Origin: Allobosea sp.
GTDB taxonomy: Bacteria; Pseudomonadota; Alphaproteobacteria; Rhizobiales; Beijerinckiaceae
DNA length: 64,000 bases
Assembly (NCBI GenBank): GCA_024231975.1
Contig: JAAEQB010000097.1
Span: forward strand, 1 to 64,000
Direction of reading: 5' to 3'
How positions within the stretch are numbered: position 1 is the first letter of the stretch; every line of letters begins with the position of its first letter. The position numbers and the translations under genes were made by a program. The notes under the pieces were generated by a model that did no database searches, was not told the DNA's origin, and saw only the letters and a program-made list of their open reading frames with translations. This document shows positions 43,096 to 51,643 of the stretch, in pieces.

Positions 43096-43142
43096 TGCAC
43101 CGATAACAATGTTTATATTGCTCCGATATTTGTATCGGAGCA
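43096..43142. promoter_or_regulatory. MocR operator: direct repeat plus inverted repeat
   Basis: TGCACCGATA (43096-43105) and TGCTCCGATA (43119-43128) form a direct repeat 23 bp apart, and TATCGGAGCA (43133-43142) is the exact inverse of the second with a 4-bp gap. MocR proteins are known to bind repeated half-sites of this sort. The array covers the region just upstream of the MocR start. Confidence 0.6.
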
Positions 43143-43269
43143 TTCTATCTGCATCAACCCATTGCACCGGAGCAGATGCGAATTTCGCCGATCAAATGTG
43201 CACGCCGCCCGTTCGAGGTGCTTGCACAGACGGCGTCGCATGGTCCGGGAAAGCAACAGGAGATCGGAT

Positions 43270-43608
43270 ATGACCGCGTTCTCTTCGACCTTCAGCCGCC
43301 CGGTCACCGCAAAGCGCTCCGAGGTATTGCTCCGCCTGCCCGGCGCGCTGTACCAGGCGATCGCGCGTTATTTCGTCCAGCGCGCAGCCATTGCCAGGCT
43401 CCGGGAGTTCGAGGATAGCGAACTGCGGGACATCGGTCTCACGCGCGGCCAGATCGAACCGGCGGTCCGCGGCTTCGGCACCGCCGCTCCGTTGGTATGG
43501 AGACGGTCGGGTGGACCGGGAAGAGCTGACTCTCCTCGGCGTCGAAGAGGGAGACGAGAGCGCCCGGCTGCAGGTCCCTGGCGACCTGCCAACGAGGAAC
43601 TCGAATAA
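43270..43608 (+). CDS. DUF1127 protein with abnormal C-terminal extension
   Basis: The 112-residue frame has a typical DUF1127 core at residues 36-68 (AAIARLREFEDSELRDIGLTR). Such proteins are normally 50-80 residues long. From about residue 73 the sequence is antisense to a LysR pseudogene (43487-43728) and turns Arg/Gly/Pro-rich, so the natural 3' end was probably replaced by rearrangement. AGGAGATCGGAT before the ATG is a good ribosome-binding site. DUF1127 proteins in alphaproteobacteria are linked to RNA turnover and phosphate or carbon control, but this gene's role is unknown. Confidence 0.6.
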   Translation: MTAFSSTFSRPVTAKRSEVLLRLPGALYQAIARYFVQRAAIARLREFEDSELRDIGLTRGQIEPAVRGFGTAAPLVWRRSGGPGRADSPRRRRGRRERPAAGPWRPANEELE

Positions 43609-43728
43609 TGCCGCCAACCCGCAAGGCGGACGTGAGGGCTGCAGTGGCGGTGTTTGCTCGGATCCGGACGTCCGGCTGCCCGCATCGACCACCGCCAGCA
43701 GAGCCTGCATCGCCCTGAAGCGGTCCAT
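43487..43728 (-). pseudogene. LysR-family regulator relic with internal deletion
   Basis: MDRFRAMQALLAVVDAGS at 43728 downward is the start of a LysR HTH domain. About 70 bp later, in another frame, ALRVGGIIRVPRWQVARDLQ and LVSLFDAEESQLFPVHP match the end of the LysR effector domain (43630-43487). The roughly 230 residues between are missing, and the frame is shifted. The relic overlaps the 3' part of the DUF1127 frame on the other strand. Confidence 0.6.
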
Positions 43729-43857
43729 GGCGTCCGGCATCTCTTATCCAGGCAAGCCTCAGCTCGCCCCACGATTCGGTTGCGCGCATCGGCATGGCCG
43801 ATCCCATCGCAATGGCCGGATTTTCGGCGAACGCAAGGACAGGAGGAGGCCTGACGA

Positions 43858-45639
43858 TCAGCCTGGACTGGTCACGCTCTCTCCCGTACCGACGGCCTGA
43901 TGGATCGCAGCCCTGAGGCACTCCGGGGCGACTGGCTTGTGCAGCACGATACGGCCGGTCGCAGTCAGCTCGCGCAGGCGTTCCGGCGAGGTGTCGCCGG
44001 TCACGATCAATGCCGGAATGGAGTGGCCGAGATATCCGCTCAACCGGACGATCGCCTCACTGCCGATGATCCCGCCTCCGAGCCGGTAGTCCGCGATGGC
44101 CAGATGGACGGGCGGCCCGCCCGCGGCAGCGTGGCGACTGCAAAGGTCCTCGACGTCCCGCCCGGCGAACACCTCATAGCCCCAGGTGGCCAACAGGGTC
44201 GAAAGGCCGTCGAGCGCCTGAGCATCGTCATCCAGGACCATGATGCGCAGCGTCGGCGGCGGCTCGGCGCTTCGCCCAGGCTCCAGGCCCGACGTGACTG
44301 CCGAGGTCACGGGCACCCGCACCCAGAAGATCGAGCCGCGACCGAGCGCGGAATTCAGCCCGACCTTGTGCCCGAGCAGATCGCCGAGGCGCCGGACGAT
44401 GGCGAGGCCGAGACCCAGCCCCTGCTCGCGGTCACGCTGCGGATTGTCGAGCTGGGTGAACTCCTCGAATACGGCCTGGTGCTCTCCCGCCGGGATGCCC
44501 GGCCCGGTATCGACCACCTGGATCTCCAGCGCATCGCCGCGGCGCCGGCAGCCGATCAGGATGCGGCCGGCCGGCGCATAGCGCAGGGCGTTCGACAGGA
44601 AATTGTCGAGGATGCGCTTGAGCAGGACGGGATCGCTCTCGATCCAGGCATCGCTGGCGACAAGGCTCAGCGCGACGCCGCGCTCACGAACCTGCAGCGC
44701 ATATTCCTCGCCGAGGTCGCTTAGCATCCGCCGCAGATGGACCGGCCGCCGGCTGATCGGCACAAGGCCGGCATCGAGCCGCGACACGTCGACCAGCCCA
44801 TGCAGCAGGCCGTCGAGCGAGGCGAGCGCCGCCTCCAGCTTCCCGGCGATACCCTTCGCCGCCGCGGCCGTGACATCGCCACGGCGGGCAAGCGTCGCTA
44901 GGCTCGCCGTGAACAGCGCGACCGCATGGATCGGCTGGCGCAGGTCGTGGCTCGCCGCGGCGAGGAAGCGCGTCTTCGCCCGGTCCGCCGCCGTGGCCCG
45001 GTCGCGCTCGCGTTCGAGGCCCTCGACCAGGGCCAGGTTCTCGAAGCGCAGCGACACCGTCTCCCGCAGCGCTCGGTAGGTGACGAGGCTGTAATAGAGA
45101 TAGACGCCGAGCAGGCAGGCGGCGAAGACGAGATAGACCGAATAGATCGCCTCCTCCTGCTGCAGGCAGCGCAGCACGAAAGGCAGCTGCATCGCGACCA
45201 GCAGGCCGGCATAGGCCGGCGGATAGGCCGAGAGTGACGGTACCGCCCCGCCCGACATGCCGGTCAGCACGATGCAGACGAAGGCGATCAGATGCGGCTG
45301 CTCGGGCACGAAGCCGATCCAGCCGATGGCGCCCCAGAGCAGGCTCGACAGGATCGAGAGCAGCGTGAAGCGATGCGCCCAGGCCAAGGGACCGGCCGCC
45401 TCGGCACCGCGCCTGAAATAGCTGCGGGAGACCAGGAACCGTGCGCCGGTCAACACATAGATCGCACCGATCCAGGCCAGGAGCTGCGGGGCGGGCACTG
45501 CCTCGCGCAGCACATAGGCGACCGGCCAGGGAATGACGAAGTTGGCGAGCAGGATCGCGCGGGACTGGCGGAAGAGCAGGTCGATCAGCCCGGCCTGCAC
45601 GCGCTTCTCTCGCCCGGCAGGCGCCGGCGTTTCCATCAT
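43858..45639 (-). CDS. Hybrid sensor histidine kinase with C-terminal receiver
   Basis: The 593-residue protein has an N-terminal membrane region with about six or seven segments (residues 25-190) and no PAS domain. A coiled linker leads to the H-box SHDLRQPIHAVALF (His near 228); N-box DNFLSNALRYAP, G1 VDTGPGIP and G2 GLGLGLAIVRRL follow. A C-terminal receiver contains LDDDAQ, the phospho-acceptor Asp in IADYRLGGG, and LHKPV. The signal is unknown. It is divergent from a NarL-type response regulator 107 bp away, its likely partner. ATG 45639 chosen; a second ATG follows. Confidence 0.82.
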   Translation of the reverse strand: MMETPAPAGREKRVQAGLIDLLFRQSRAILLANFVIPWPVAYVLREAVPAPQLLAWIGAIYVLTGARFLVSRSYFRRGAEAAGPLAWAHRFTLLSILSSLLWGAIGWIGFVPEQPHLIAFVCIVLTGMSGGAVPSLSAYPPAYAGLLVAMQLPFVLRCLQQEEAIYSVYLVFAACLLGVYLYYSLVTYRALRETVSLRFENLALVEGLERERDRATAADRAKTRFLAAASHDLRQPIHAVALFTASLATLARRGDVTAAAAKGIAGKLEAALASLDGLLHGLVDVSRLDAGLVPISRRPVHLRRMLSDLGEEYALQVRERGVALSLVASDAWIESDPVLLKRILDNFLSNALRYAPAGRILIGCRRRGDALEIQVVDTGPGIPAGEHQAVFEEFTQLDNPQRDREQGLGLGLAIVRRLGDLLGHKVGLNSALGRGSIFWVRVPVTSAVTSGLEPGRSAEPPPTLRIMVLDDDAQALDGLSTLLATWGYEVFAGRDVEDLCSRHAAAGGPPVHLAIADYRLGGGIIGSEAIVRLSGYLGHSIPALIVTGDTSPERLRELTATGRIVLHKPVAPECLRAAIHQAVGTGESVTSPG

Positions 45640-45746
45640 GCGTTCACCCGGGGTCTGCGATCCTGCCCTGCGACTATCCCGTGTGGATCGGCGGCGCGAC
45701 AATCCCCGCGATGATTCGTCTCCGCTCTTCGCAAGTCCCGCCCGGA

Positions 45747-46409
45747 ATGAGCCGATCCGGCCTCCGCATCGTCCTCGCGGACGACCATGCCCTGATCCGC
45801 GCGGGCCTGAAGCTGCTGATCACGACGGAGGGCGAGCACGAGGTCGTCGGCGAGGCGGCAGATGGCGCGAGCCTGCTCCAGCTGCTGGCGGCAACCACTC
45901 CGGATCTTCTGGTCCTCGATCTCGGCATGCCGGGGCTGACCGGGCTGTCCTATATCCGCGGCTTGCGCGAACGCTTTCCCCGGCTGCACATCCTGATCTT
46001 GACCGCCAACACCGACATGCGGACGGTGGAAGGAGCCCTCGCTGCCGGCGTCGCCGGATATCTCGTCAAGGGCGGCGACCTCGACGAATTCTTTGCGGCA
46101 CTCGCGGCCCTGCAGCAGCAGGAGACCTATGTCAGCCCGCCGCTGAGGGCCATCCTGCAGCAAGGTGCGCCGCCTATGCCCGGCGAGGCCCAGTTCGAAG
46201 CGCTCTCTCATGTTTCGCTCACCCGCCGGGAGCGCGAATTGCTCGTGCTGATCGCTGGAGGCGCCACCGCCCGCGATGCCGCCGCGCGTCTCGGCATCAG
46301 CCCGCTCACCGCGCGCAAGCATCGCGAGAATCTCATGCGTAAGCTCGATCTCCATAGCGCCGCGGAGCTGGCAGCCTTCGCGGTCCGGCTCGGGCTTCCC
46401 GCCGGATAG
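45747..46409 (+). CDS. LuxR/NarL-family response regulator
   Basis: The 220-residue regulator has a receiver domain (IVLADDHALIRAGLK, acceptor Asp in LVLDLGMPG, ILTANTD, VKGGD) and a C-terminal LuxR HTH (LTRRERELLVLIAGGATARD, LGISPLTARKHREN). Divergence from the hybrid kinase suggests a cognate pair. ATG 45747 is favoured by domain position; an upstream ATG at 45711 is possible. The following 207 bp (46410-46616) show no gene. Confidence 0.85.
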   Translation: MSRSGLRIVLADDHALIRAGLKLLITTEGEHEVVGEAADGASLLQLLAATTPDLLVLDLGMPGLTGLSYIRGLRERFPRLHILILTANTDMRTVEGALAAGVAGYLVKGGDLDEFFAALAALQQQETYVSPPLRAILQQGAPPMPGEAQFEALSHVSLTRRERELLVLIAGGATARDAAARLGISPLTARKHRENLMRKLDLHSAAELAAFAVRLGLPAG

Positions 46410-46616
46410 GGAATCGCGGCCGCGATCGCCAACTTGGCAGGCTCCGGCCATAGCGGACAATACGGCAGATATCGTAGTTTCCGGTCTCTCGGCAGAGCCG
46501 CTTGCGCGCTGCGGCTCACCCTGGTCCCGGATCGAGGGTGCGGGTCCAGGCGCCTCGATTCCGGCGGAATATGCAACGCATCGTAGACTTGCCCGTCGTT
46601 CACGACGAGGGCTGCC

Positions 46617-47819
46617 TCAGCGCCAGCCGCGGCGCCAGAGCACGAAGACGCCGCAGACGGCCAATTGGGCCGCGACCAGCAGGTAGGGCCAGTCGAAGCT
46701 TGCCGTCCGGCTGGCGATGAACGCGAAGATCAGAGGACCGCAGAACGAGCCGGTGAAGCCAAAGAGGTTCGCCGCCGAGGTGACGTCGCCGATCTGCGTC
46801 GGCGGCGCGAGTCGGGCCAGTTCGGCCATGTAGACCCCGTTCCAGCCCAGCGAGGTCGCGCCGATGAAGGCGACCGAGCCATAGAGGGCCCATGACGGCC
46901 CCGTCGCCGACCAGACCAGCAGGACGACCGCGGCGCTCGCGGCGAGCAGCAGCAGGCCCAGCAGGAGCAGGCCCCGGCGCCAGCGATCCGCCAGCCAGCC
47001 GAGGGCGATCCGCGAGACCGTGCTGGCAGTGAGCAGCACGGCCATGAAGTAGCCGGCCTCCGCCAGGCTCTTGCCGTGCTGCGTCACCAGATAGGTCGCG
47101 GTGAAGGCCTGGACGCTGGTCTGGGCGACAGAGAACGAGATGCCCATGCCGGTGAGCAGCGGCAGGGTCGGGTGCGAGCGGATGACCTGCGCCGCGCGGC
47201 GCAGGGCCGAGGGCGACAGGAACATCAGGGCCCAGCGCCGGTTCGCAGGACCCCTCTCCATATCGAGGCGCCTCTGGAACGGCTGAACCGCCAGCAGGCT
47301 GAGCAGGACGATGGCCGCGACCAGCCAGATCGTATGGGTAAAACCCAGCGCGGCGACGGCCGGAGCCACCGAGAGGCCGGCGATCGTTCCGCCGAGAGGG
47401 ACGCCGGCCTGTCGAATCGAGAAGATCAGGTTGCGATGTGTCGGCGGCGCGGTGCGCATCAGCATCGTGCTGCCCGCCGGATTGTTCGGCGCCGTGCCGA
47501 GCCCGAGCACGAGCGCGCCGACGAAGCCGAGAGCGGCGACCGGCTGCGACAGCAGGATCAGGCCGACGCACATCGCCGCCAGGCCGATCTGCAAGGTGCG
47601 GATCGGACCGTGATGATCGAGCATCGGGCCGCCGCAGGCGAGGCACCAGCAGATGCCGATCGACACGGCGGATGATACATAGCCGATGCTTTCCGGCGCC
47701 AACCCCCAACGCTGTGTCAGGATCGGCCCGAGCAGGGGAACGGCGGCGGCGGCGAAGGAGCTCACGACCTGCACGAGGAGCGTGGCGCTCAAGGCGCTCC
47801 CCCACAAAGGCAGCTTCAA
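46617..47819 (-). CDS. MFS transporter
   Basis: The 400-residue protein has about twelve hydrophobic segments, the cytoplasmic loop GGPMLDHHGPIRTLQ between segments 2 and 3, and a later LGWLADRWRRG loop typical of the major facilitator superfamily. The motif NNPAGSTMLMRTAPPTHRN lies in the first half. It stands alone on the minus strand, so no substrate can be proposed. Confidence 0.8.
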   Translation of the reverse strand: MKLPLWGSALSATLLVQVVSSFAAAAVPLLGPILTQRWGLAPESIGYVSSAVSIGICWCLACGGPMLDHHGPIRTLQIGLAAMCVGLILLSQPVAALGFVGALVLGLGTAPNNPAGSTMLMRTAPPTHRNLIFSIRQAGVPLGGTIAGLSVAPAVAALGFTHTIWLVAAIVLLSLLAVQPFQRRLDMERGPANRRWALMFLSPSALRRAAQVIRSHPTLPLLTGMGISFSVAQTSVQAFTATYLVTQHGKSLAEAGYFMAVLLTASTVSRIALGWLADRWRRGLLLLGLLLLAASAAVVLLVWSATGPSWALYGSVAFIGATSLGWNGVYMAELARLAPPTQIGDVTSAANLFGFTGSFCGPLIFAFIASRTASFDWPYLLVAAQLAVCGVFVLWRRGWR

Positions 47820-47984
47820 CGCGATCCCCTCCCGGCGCCGTCACCGCATCTCCCGGCCGGCGGACCGCCTTTCGACGGCGCCGTGCACAATGTCGGCCTG
47901 TGCTGGTCTTCGGTTAATCCGCCGTTGCGGTCGAGGGCCAGGCACGCCTTGCCTGACCTGCAGGATTTGCATGCAAGTCGGCGA

Positions 47985-48007
47985 GCCCGAGCCGGTGAAG
48001 CTCGGGC
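47985..48007 (-). terminator. Stem-loop after the flotillin operon
   Basis: Perfect 8-bp arms GCCCGAGC and GCTCGGGC with a 7-nt loop lie 36 bp after the flotillin stop on the minus strand. No U-run follows, so this is only a candidate terminator. The rest of 47820-48043 holds no gene. Confidence 0.4.
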
Positions 48008-48043
48008 CCGCCGATCGGTGGGCAGCAGAACCGGCCTTCAGGC

Positions 48044-49756
48044 TCAGGCGGGCTCGCCGCCGTTCGGCTTGGCGGCGGACTGTGCGGCAGGCTTGGCGGT
48101 CCTGCCTGCGGCATCTCCGAGCGAGGCAGCGAGCAGGGCCTGGGTCGGATCGGCGCCCTTGAAGCCGGCCTGCGACAGGATCTCGTCGAGGATCGGCTTC
48201 TGCGCGGTGAAGCTCAGCAACTGGCTCGAAAGGTCGCCCATCGGGTTGCCGTTTGACTCGCCCGAACCGCCGCCGAGCGCGCCGCCAAGCCCGCCGGTGC
48301 TGAAGATGCGGATGTCGGAAATCTTCTCGATCGGCTTCATCGCCTGCGCCAGCGCCTGCGGCACGATCTCGACACGAGCCTTCGCCAGCTCGAAATCGAT
48401 GATGTTGGCGGCGAGTGCATTGCGCGCCTCGTTCTTGGCCCGCTCGGCCCGGGCCTGCGCCTCGCCGAGCTCGATCACGCCGGTAGCGCGGATCTTGGCG
48501 GCTTCCGCCTCGGCTTCGGCCTGGATCTTCACAGCGGCGGCGAGGTCTTCGGCCGCCTGACGTTCCGCTTCCGCCTTGACGGTCACGGCCGTCGCCTGCT
48601 GCTCGGCCTCCTTGCGGGCGTCGATCACCGCGATGCGCTTGGCGCGCTCGGCGATCTCGACGTCACGAGCGGTGGTCACCTGCTCCTCGGCCGTGATGGC
48701 GCTGGCCTTGGCGGCGTCAGCCCTGGCCCTGGCGGCCTGCTCCTCCTCGGTCTTGTGAGCGACGGCGATGGCGGCCTCGATCCGAGCGGTCTCGGTGATC
48801 TTGCGCGCCTCTGCCTCGCGCTCGGCAATGCCGCGCTCGGCGGCAATGCGGGCGGATTCGCGGGCCTGGCGGGCCTCGGAATCGCGCTCGGCGATGCCGC
48901 GCTCGGTCTCCAGGCGGGCGGTTTCCTCGGCCAGGCGCGCGAGCTGCTCAGCCTTGGCCGCCTCGGCCCGGGTCTCGGCGGTCTTGTTGGCGATGTCGCG
49001 CTCCTGCGTCAGCTCGGCGTCGCGCTGCTCGCGCTCGATGGTCAGGCGCCGCAGCGACGCCTCGCGATCCTTGGTCGCGATCTCGACCTCATTGTCGCGG
49101 ACGATCTGGTTGCGTTCGCGCTTGCGCTCCTCGGTGATCTTGGTGAGCGCAGTCAGGCCCTCGGCATCGAAGGTGTTGTTCGGGTTGAAATGCTTGATGT
49201 CGGTCTGGTCGAGCCGCGTCAGCGAGACCGATTCCAGTTCGAGGCCGTTCGATTGCAGGTCATGCGCCACCGCCGCCTGCACCGACTTCACGAATTCGGC
49301 GCGCTGCTCCTGCAGGTCGCGCAGCGACATGGTCGCGGCGACCGAGCGCAGGCCGTCGACGAACTTGGCCTCGACCAGCGCCTTCAGGGCGTCGGCGTCG
49401 TTGGTGCGGTCACCCAGGGTCTGGGCGGCGAGCGCGATGTTCTCAGCATCCGGCTTCACCCGGACATAGAATTCGGCGGTGATGTCGGCCCGCATCCGGT
49501 CCTTGGTGATCAGCGACTCGTTCTCGGCGCGCTTGACCTCGAGGCGCAGCGTGCTGAGCGAGACCCAGGAATAGGAGTGGAAGATCGGCAGGATGACGGA
49601 GCCACCGTCGAGCACCACCTTCTTCCCGCCGAGTCCGGTGCGGACATAGGCCTTGTCGCGCGTCGCCCGCGTGTAGAGCGACGTCATGATGATGCCGATG
49701 ACGACGATCGCCACGACGATCACGCCGGCGATGATGCCCACGGAGAGAAAATCCAT
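48044..49756 (-). CDS. yqiK: Flotillin-family protein (YqiK-like)
   Basis: The 570-residue protein has one N-terminal membrane segment (residues 5-27), an SPFH/band-7 domain (about 35-230; GGSVILPIFHSYSWVSL, RADITAEFYVRV) and a very long Ala/Glu/Arg-rich coiled coil (about 230-470), followed by a Gly-rich stretch and a C-terminal helix. This is the YqiK flotillin layout, proteins that form membrane microdomain scaffolds. It starts 4 bp after the yqiJ-like stop and belongs to the PspA-YqiJ-YqiK operon. Confidence 0.85.
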   Translation of the reverse strand: MDFLSVGIIAGVIVVAIVVIGIIMTSLYTRATRDKAYVRTGLGGKKVVLDGGSVILPIFHSYSWVSLSTLRLEVKRAENESLITKDRMRADITAEFYVRVKPDAENIALAAQTLGDRTNDADALKALVEAKFVDGLRSVAATMSLRDLQEQRAEFVKSVQAAVAHDLQSNGLELESVSLTRLDQTDIKHFNPNNTFDAEGLTALTKITEERKRERNQIVRDNEVEIATKDREASLRRLTIEREQRDAELTQERDIANKTAETRAEAAKAEQLARLAEETARLETERGIAERDSEARQARESARIAAERGIAEREAEARKITETARIEAAIAVAHKTEEEQAARARADAAKASAITAEEQVTTARDVEIAERAKRIAVIDARKEAEQQATAVTVKAEAERQAAEDLAAAVKIQAEAEAEAAKIRATGVIELGEAQARAERAKNEARNALAANIIDFELAKARVEIVPQALAQAMKPIEKISDIRIFSTGGLGGALGGGSGESNGNPMGDLSSQLLSFTAQKPILDEILSQAGFKGADPTQALLAASLGDAAGRTAKPAAQSAAKPNGGEPA

Positions 49757-49760
49757 CTGA

Positions 49761-50411
49761 TCAACCCTCTTTGCTGTCGACGGCGCCGAGTTCCTGCGGC
49801 GCGGGAATGGCTTGGAACAGACCGTCCGAGCCGTCGACGATCACGACGAGCGCTCCGGTCTCGATGCGGTGGCCCGGCGCGGCCTTGGCGCGCAGGGTGT
49901 GGATGTTGTCGTGCCGATCTTTCACGCGCACGGCGCCGGGATTGCCCTGGTCGAGCGGGCCGATCGTGACGATGCCGACGAGGCCGATGAAATCGGCCTG
50001 GCTCAGCGCATTGGTCTCGTCGCGCGGGATCACCCTGGCGATGCCGCGGCTGAGCCAGCGGGTCACAGGCAGGGCCGGCACCAGCGCCAGCGGCACCGCC
50101 ACGACCGCAGGCAGCGGGCGCAGGATGCCGGCCGCAAGCCCCTGGATGGCGAAGCCGAAGACGGCAAAGGCCGAGAGCAGGATGACGGCGAGCACCAGGA
50201 TCGGCACCCCGCCGGCATTCAGCCAGGACATCCAGCCACCGAGCAGACCGGCTTCGTGACCGTCCGGACCATGATGGCCGAAGCTGTCGTCGAGCAGGCC
50301 GGAGGCCGAGAGCCCGAGCACGACCGAGATCAGCTCGACCAGCCCGAGGCCGACCACCACCAGGAGCGCCACCCAGAAGGGCGCGGTGCCCGGCTGGATG
50401 ATCGTGTCCAT
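49761..50411 (-). CDS. yqiJ: YqiJ-like (OB-fold, NfeD-type) membrane protein
   Basis: The 216-residue protein has three to four membrane segments and a C-terminal soluble OB-fold-like domain (FIGLVGIVTIGPL, GAVRVKDRHDN, GALVVIVDGSD). This is the YqiJ/NfeD type that partners flotillins. Its ATG overlaps the PspA stop by one base (TGATG), and flotillin follows directly. Confidence 0.8.
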   Translation of the reverse strand: MDTIIQPGTAPFWVALLVVVGLGLVELISVVLGLSASGLLDDSFGHHGPDGHEAGLLGGWMSWLNAGGVPILVLAVILLSAFAVFGFAIQGLAAGILRPLPAVVAVPLALVPALPVTRWLSRGIARVIPRDETNALSQADFIGLVGIVTIGPLDQGNPGAVRVKDRHDNIHTLRAKAAPGHRIETGALVVIVDGSDGLFQAIPAPQELGAVDSKEG

Positions 50412-51517
50412 CAGCGCTGGCCTTCGCGGAAGGCCTTGAGCCGCGCCTCGATCTCGTCCTCGCGCTGCATCCGGCCGAGCTCCTCGACCTCGGCCGAGCC
50501 TTGGACCGGCTTGGCCGGGACGCCGGTCACCCGTTCCACCGCCGCGAGCGCGGCGGCAAGACGCTGGTCGTTGCGCTGCGAGGGCGTCGCCGCGGCGGGG
50601 GCGGCCCGCTCGGCGCGCTTGGCGTCGTCGAGCCGCTTCATCGCATCGGCGCGGGCCGAGGCGATGCTGCGCAAGGTCGCCTCGGTCTCGGCGATTTCGC
50701 CGGCATTTTCGGCGATCGCCTTGGCGAGGGCAGTGCGCTGCGCTTCCAGGTCGATCTGGACGCCGGTCGCCGCCCTTGCGAGATCCTCGCGGCCCTTCTC
50801 CAGCCCGGTCCGGATCTTCGCGTCGAGATCGCGGATCTCGGCGTCGAGGTCCTCCGCCTTGGCTTTCAGGCGGTGGCCGGCCGCGATCGCGACGCCGAGT
50901 GCCGCGCGGGCTTCCTCGGCAATCTTCTCGATCTCGCGCACGGCCTGCTGGGCGATGGCGGTGGGGTTGGCCCCCTCCGCGGCATCGACCGCGTTGTTGA
51001 CCACACCGGCGATGACGCGCCCGAGGCGGGCGAGGATACCTTCATTGGACATGGTGGTCTCCTTCTGGGGATGGAGGCCGGCCTGGACGCCGACGAGGAC
51101 GTTGATCGACGTTCCGCTGAAGCACAAACGGGCTTCAGCAAAGTCATCCCAACCACCGCGATAGCCATCCACCGAATAGGGGATGACGACGCGGCCACCG
51201 ATGGTGGCGATGCTCAGGCTGTCCGGGCCCTTGACCGAGAACAGCTTGGAATCGAGCGGGATGTCGTCGATCGGGGCGCCGACCGTGCGTTTGCTGTGGT
51301 CGCGCAAGGCGAGTGTCGCCATGCGCGAAGGCAGGCCGGTGCGGGCGCGAATCTCCTCGTAGGCTTCCTCGTGAAGCGCGACGAGATTGGCGCCCTTGGT
51401 GCCGTCGAGGATCGCCATCGCCTGGCGATAGGCGACGAGCGTTCCATGGAGCGCCTCGCGATCCTCGGGTGATGGCGACAGGATGAGCGCCATCGTGGTG
51501 TGCGGCTTTCCGACCAT
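50411..51517 (-). CDS. PspA/IM30-family protein with N-terminal TnpB-like domain (fusion)
   Basis: One open frame of 368 residues. Residues 156-368 (from MSNEGILARLGRVIAG) form a PspA/IM30 coiled-coil protein, a membrane-stress protector. Residues 1-155 are extra: YEEIRARTGLPSRMATLALR, FSVKGPDSLSIATIGGRVVIP and a following beta strand resemble, as far as I can judge by eye, the N-terminal barrel region of TnpB/OrfB nucleases, without the RuvC catalytic part. AAGGAG stands 6 nt before the internal ATG at 51052, so a PspA-only form (213 residues) may also be made. The gene opens the operon with yqiJ and yqiK. PspA is secure, the N-terminal assignment is tentative. Confidence 0.65.
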   Translation of the reverse strand: MVGKPHTTMALILSPSPEDREALHGTLVAYRQAMAILDGTKGANLVALHEEAYEEIRARTGLPSRMATLALRDHSKRTVGAPIDDIPLDSKLFSVKGPDSLSIATIGGRVVIPYSVDGYRGGWDDFAEARLCFSGTSINVLVGVQAGLHPQKETTMSNEGILARLGRVIAGVVNNAVDAAEGANPTAIAQQAVREIEKIAEEARAALGVAIAAGHRLKAKAEDLDAEIRDLDAKIRTGLEKGREDLARAATGVQIDLEAQRTALAKAIAENAGEIAETEATLRSIASARADAMKRLDDAKRAERAAPAAATPSQRNDQRLAAALAAVERVTGVPAKPVQGSAEVEELGRMQREDEIEARLKAFREGQR

Positions 51518-51524
51518 GCTCGAT

Positions 51525-51553
51525 TATATAAAGCACTTCTTTAGTGCTTTCAA
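51525..51553 (-). promoter_or_regulatory. Sigma-70-like promoter with inverted repeat in the spacer
   Basis: On the minus strand TTGAAA (51553-51548), 17 bp, then TATATA (51530-51525). The spacer is almost filled by arms AAAGCACT and AGTGCTTT (51530-51550) around 5 nt. The ATG at 51517 lies 7 bp after the -10 element, so the transcript may be leaderless. The repeat is placed where a repressor would block RNA polymerase. Confidence 0.6.
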
Positions 51554-51643
51554 GGGCTGACGGTTGCACCGCCGTAGAAGGCGCTATTGCCAGTTGCTGC
51601 ACAGAGCCCCTTGACGAGGAGCCCATGCAAGCAAGGCCGGGTG

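Noticed and set aside
43439..43921. A complete minus-strand gene of 160 residues
   Set aside because: Only its C-terminal part resembles a LysR effector domain; the N-terminal part is out of frame with the LysR start, so it is called a pseudogene instead.
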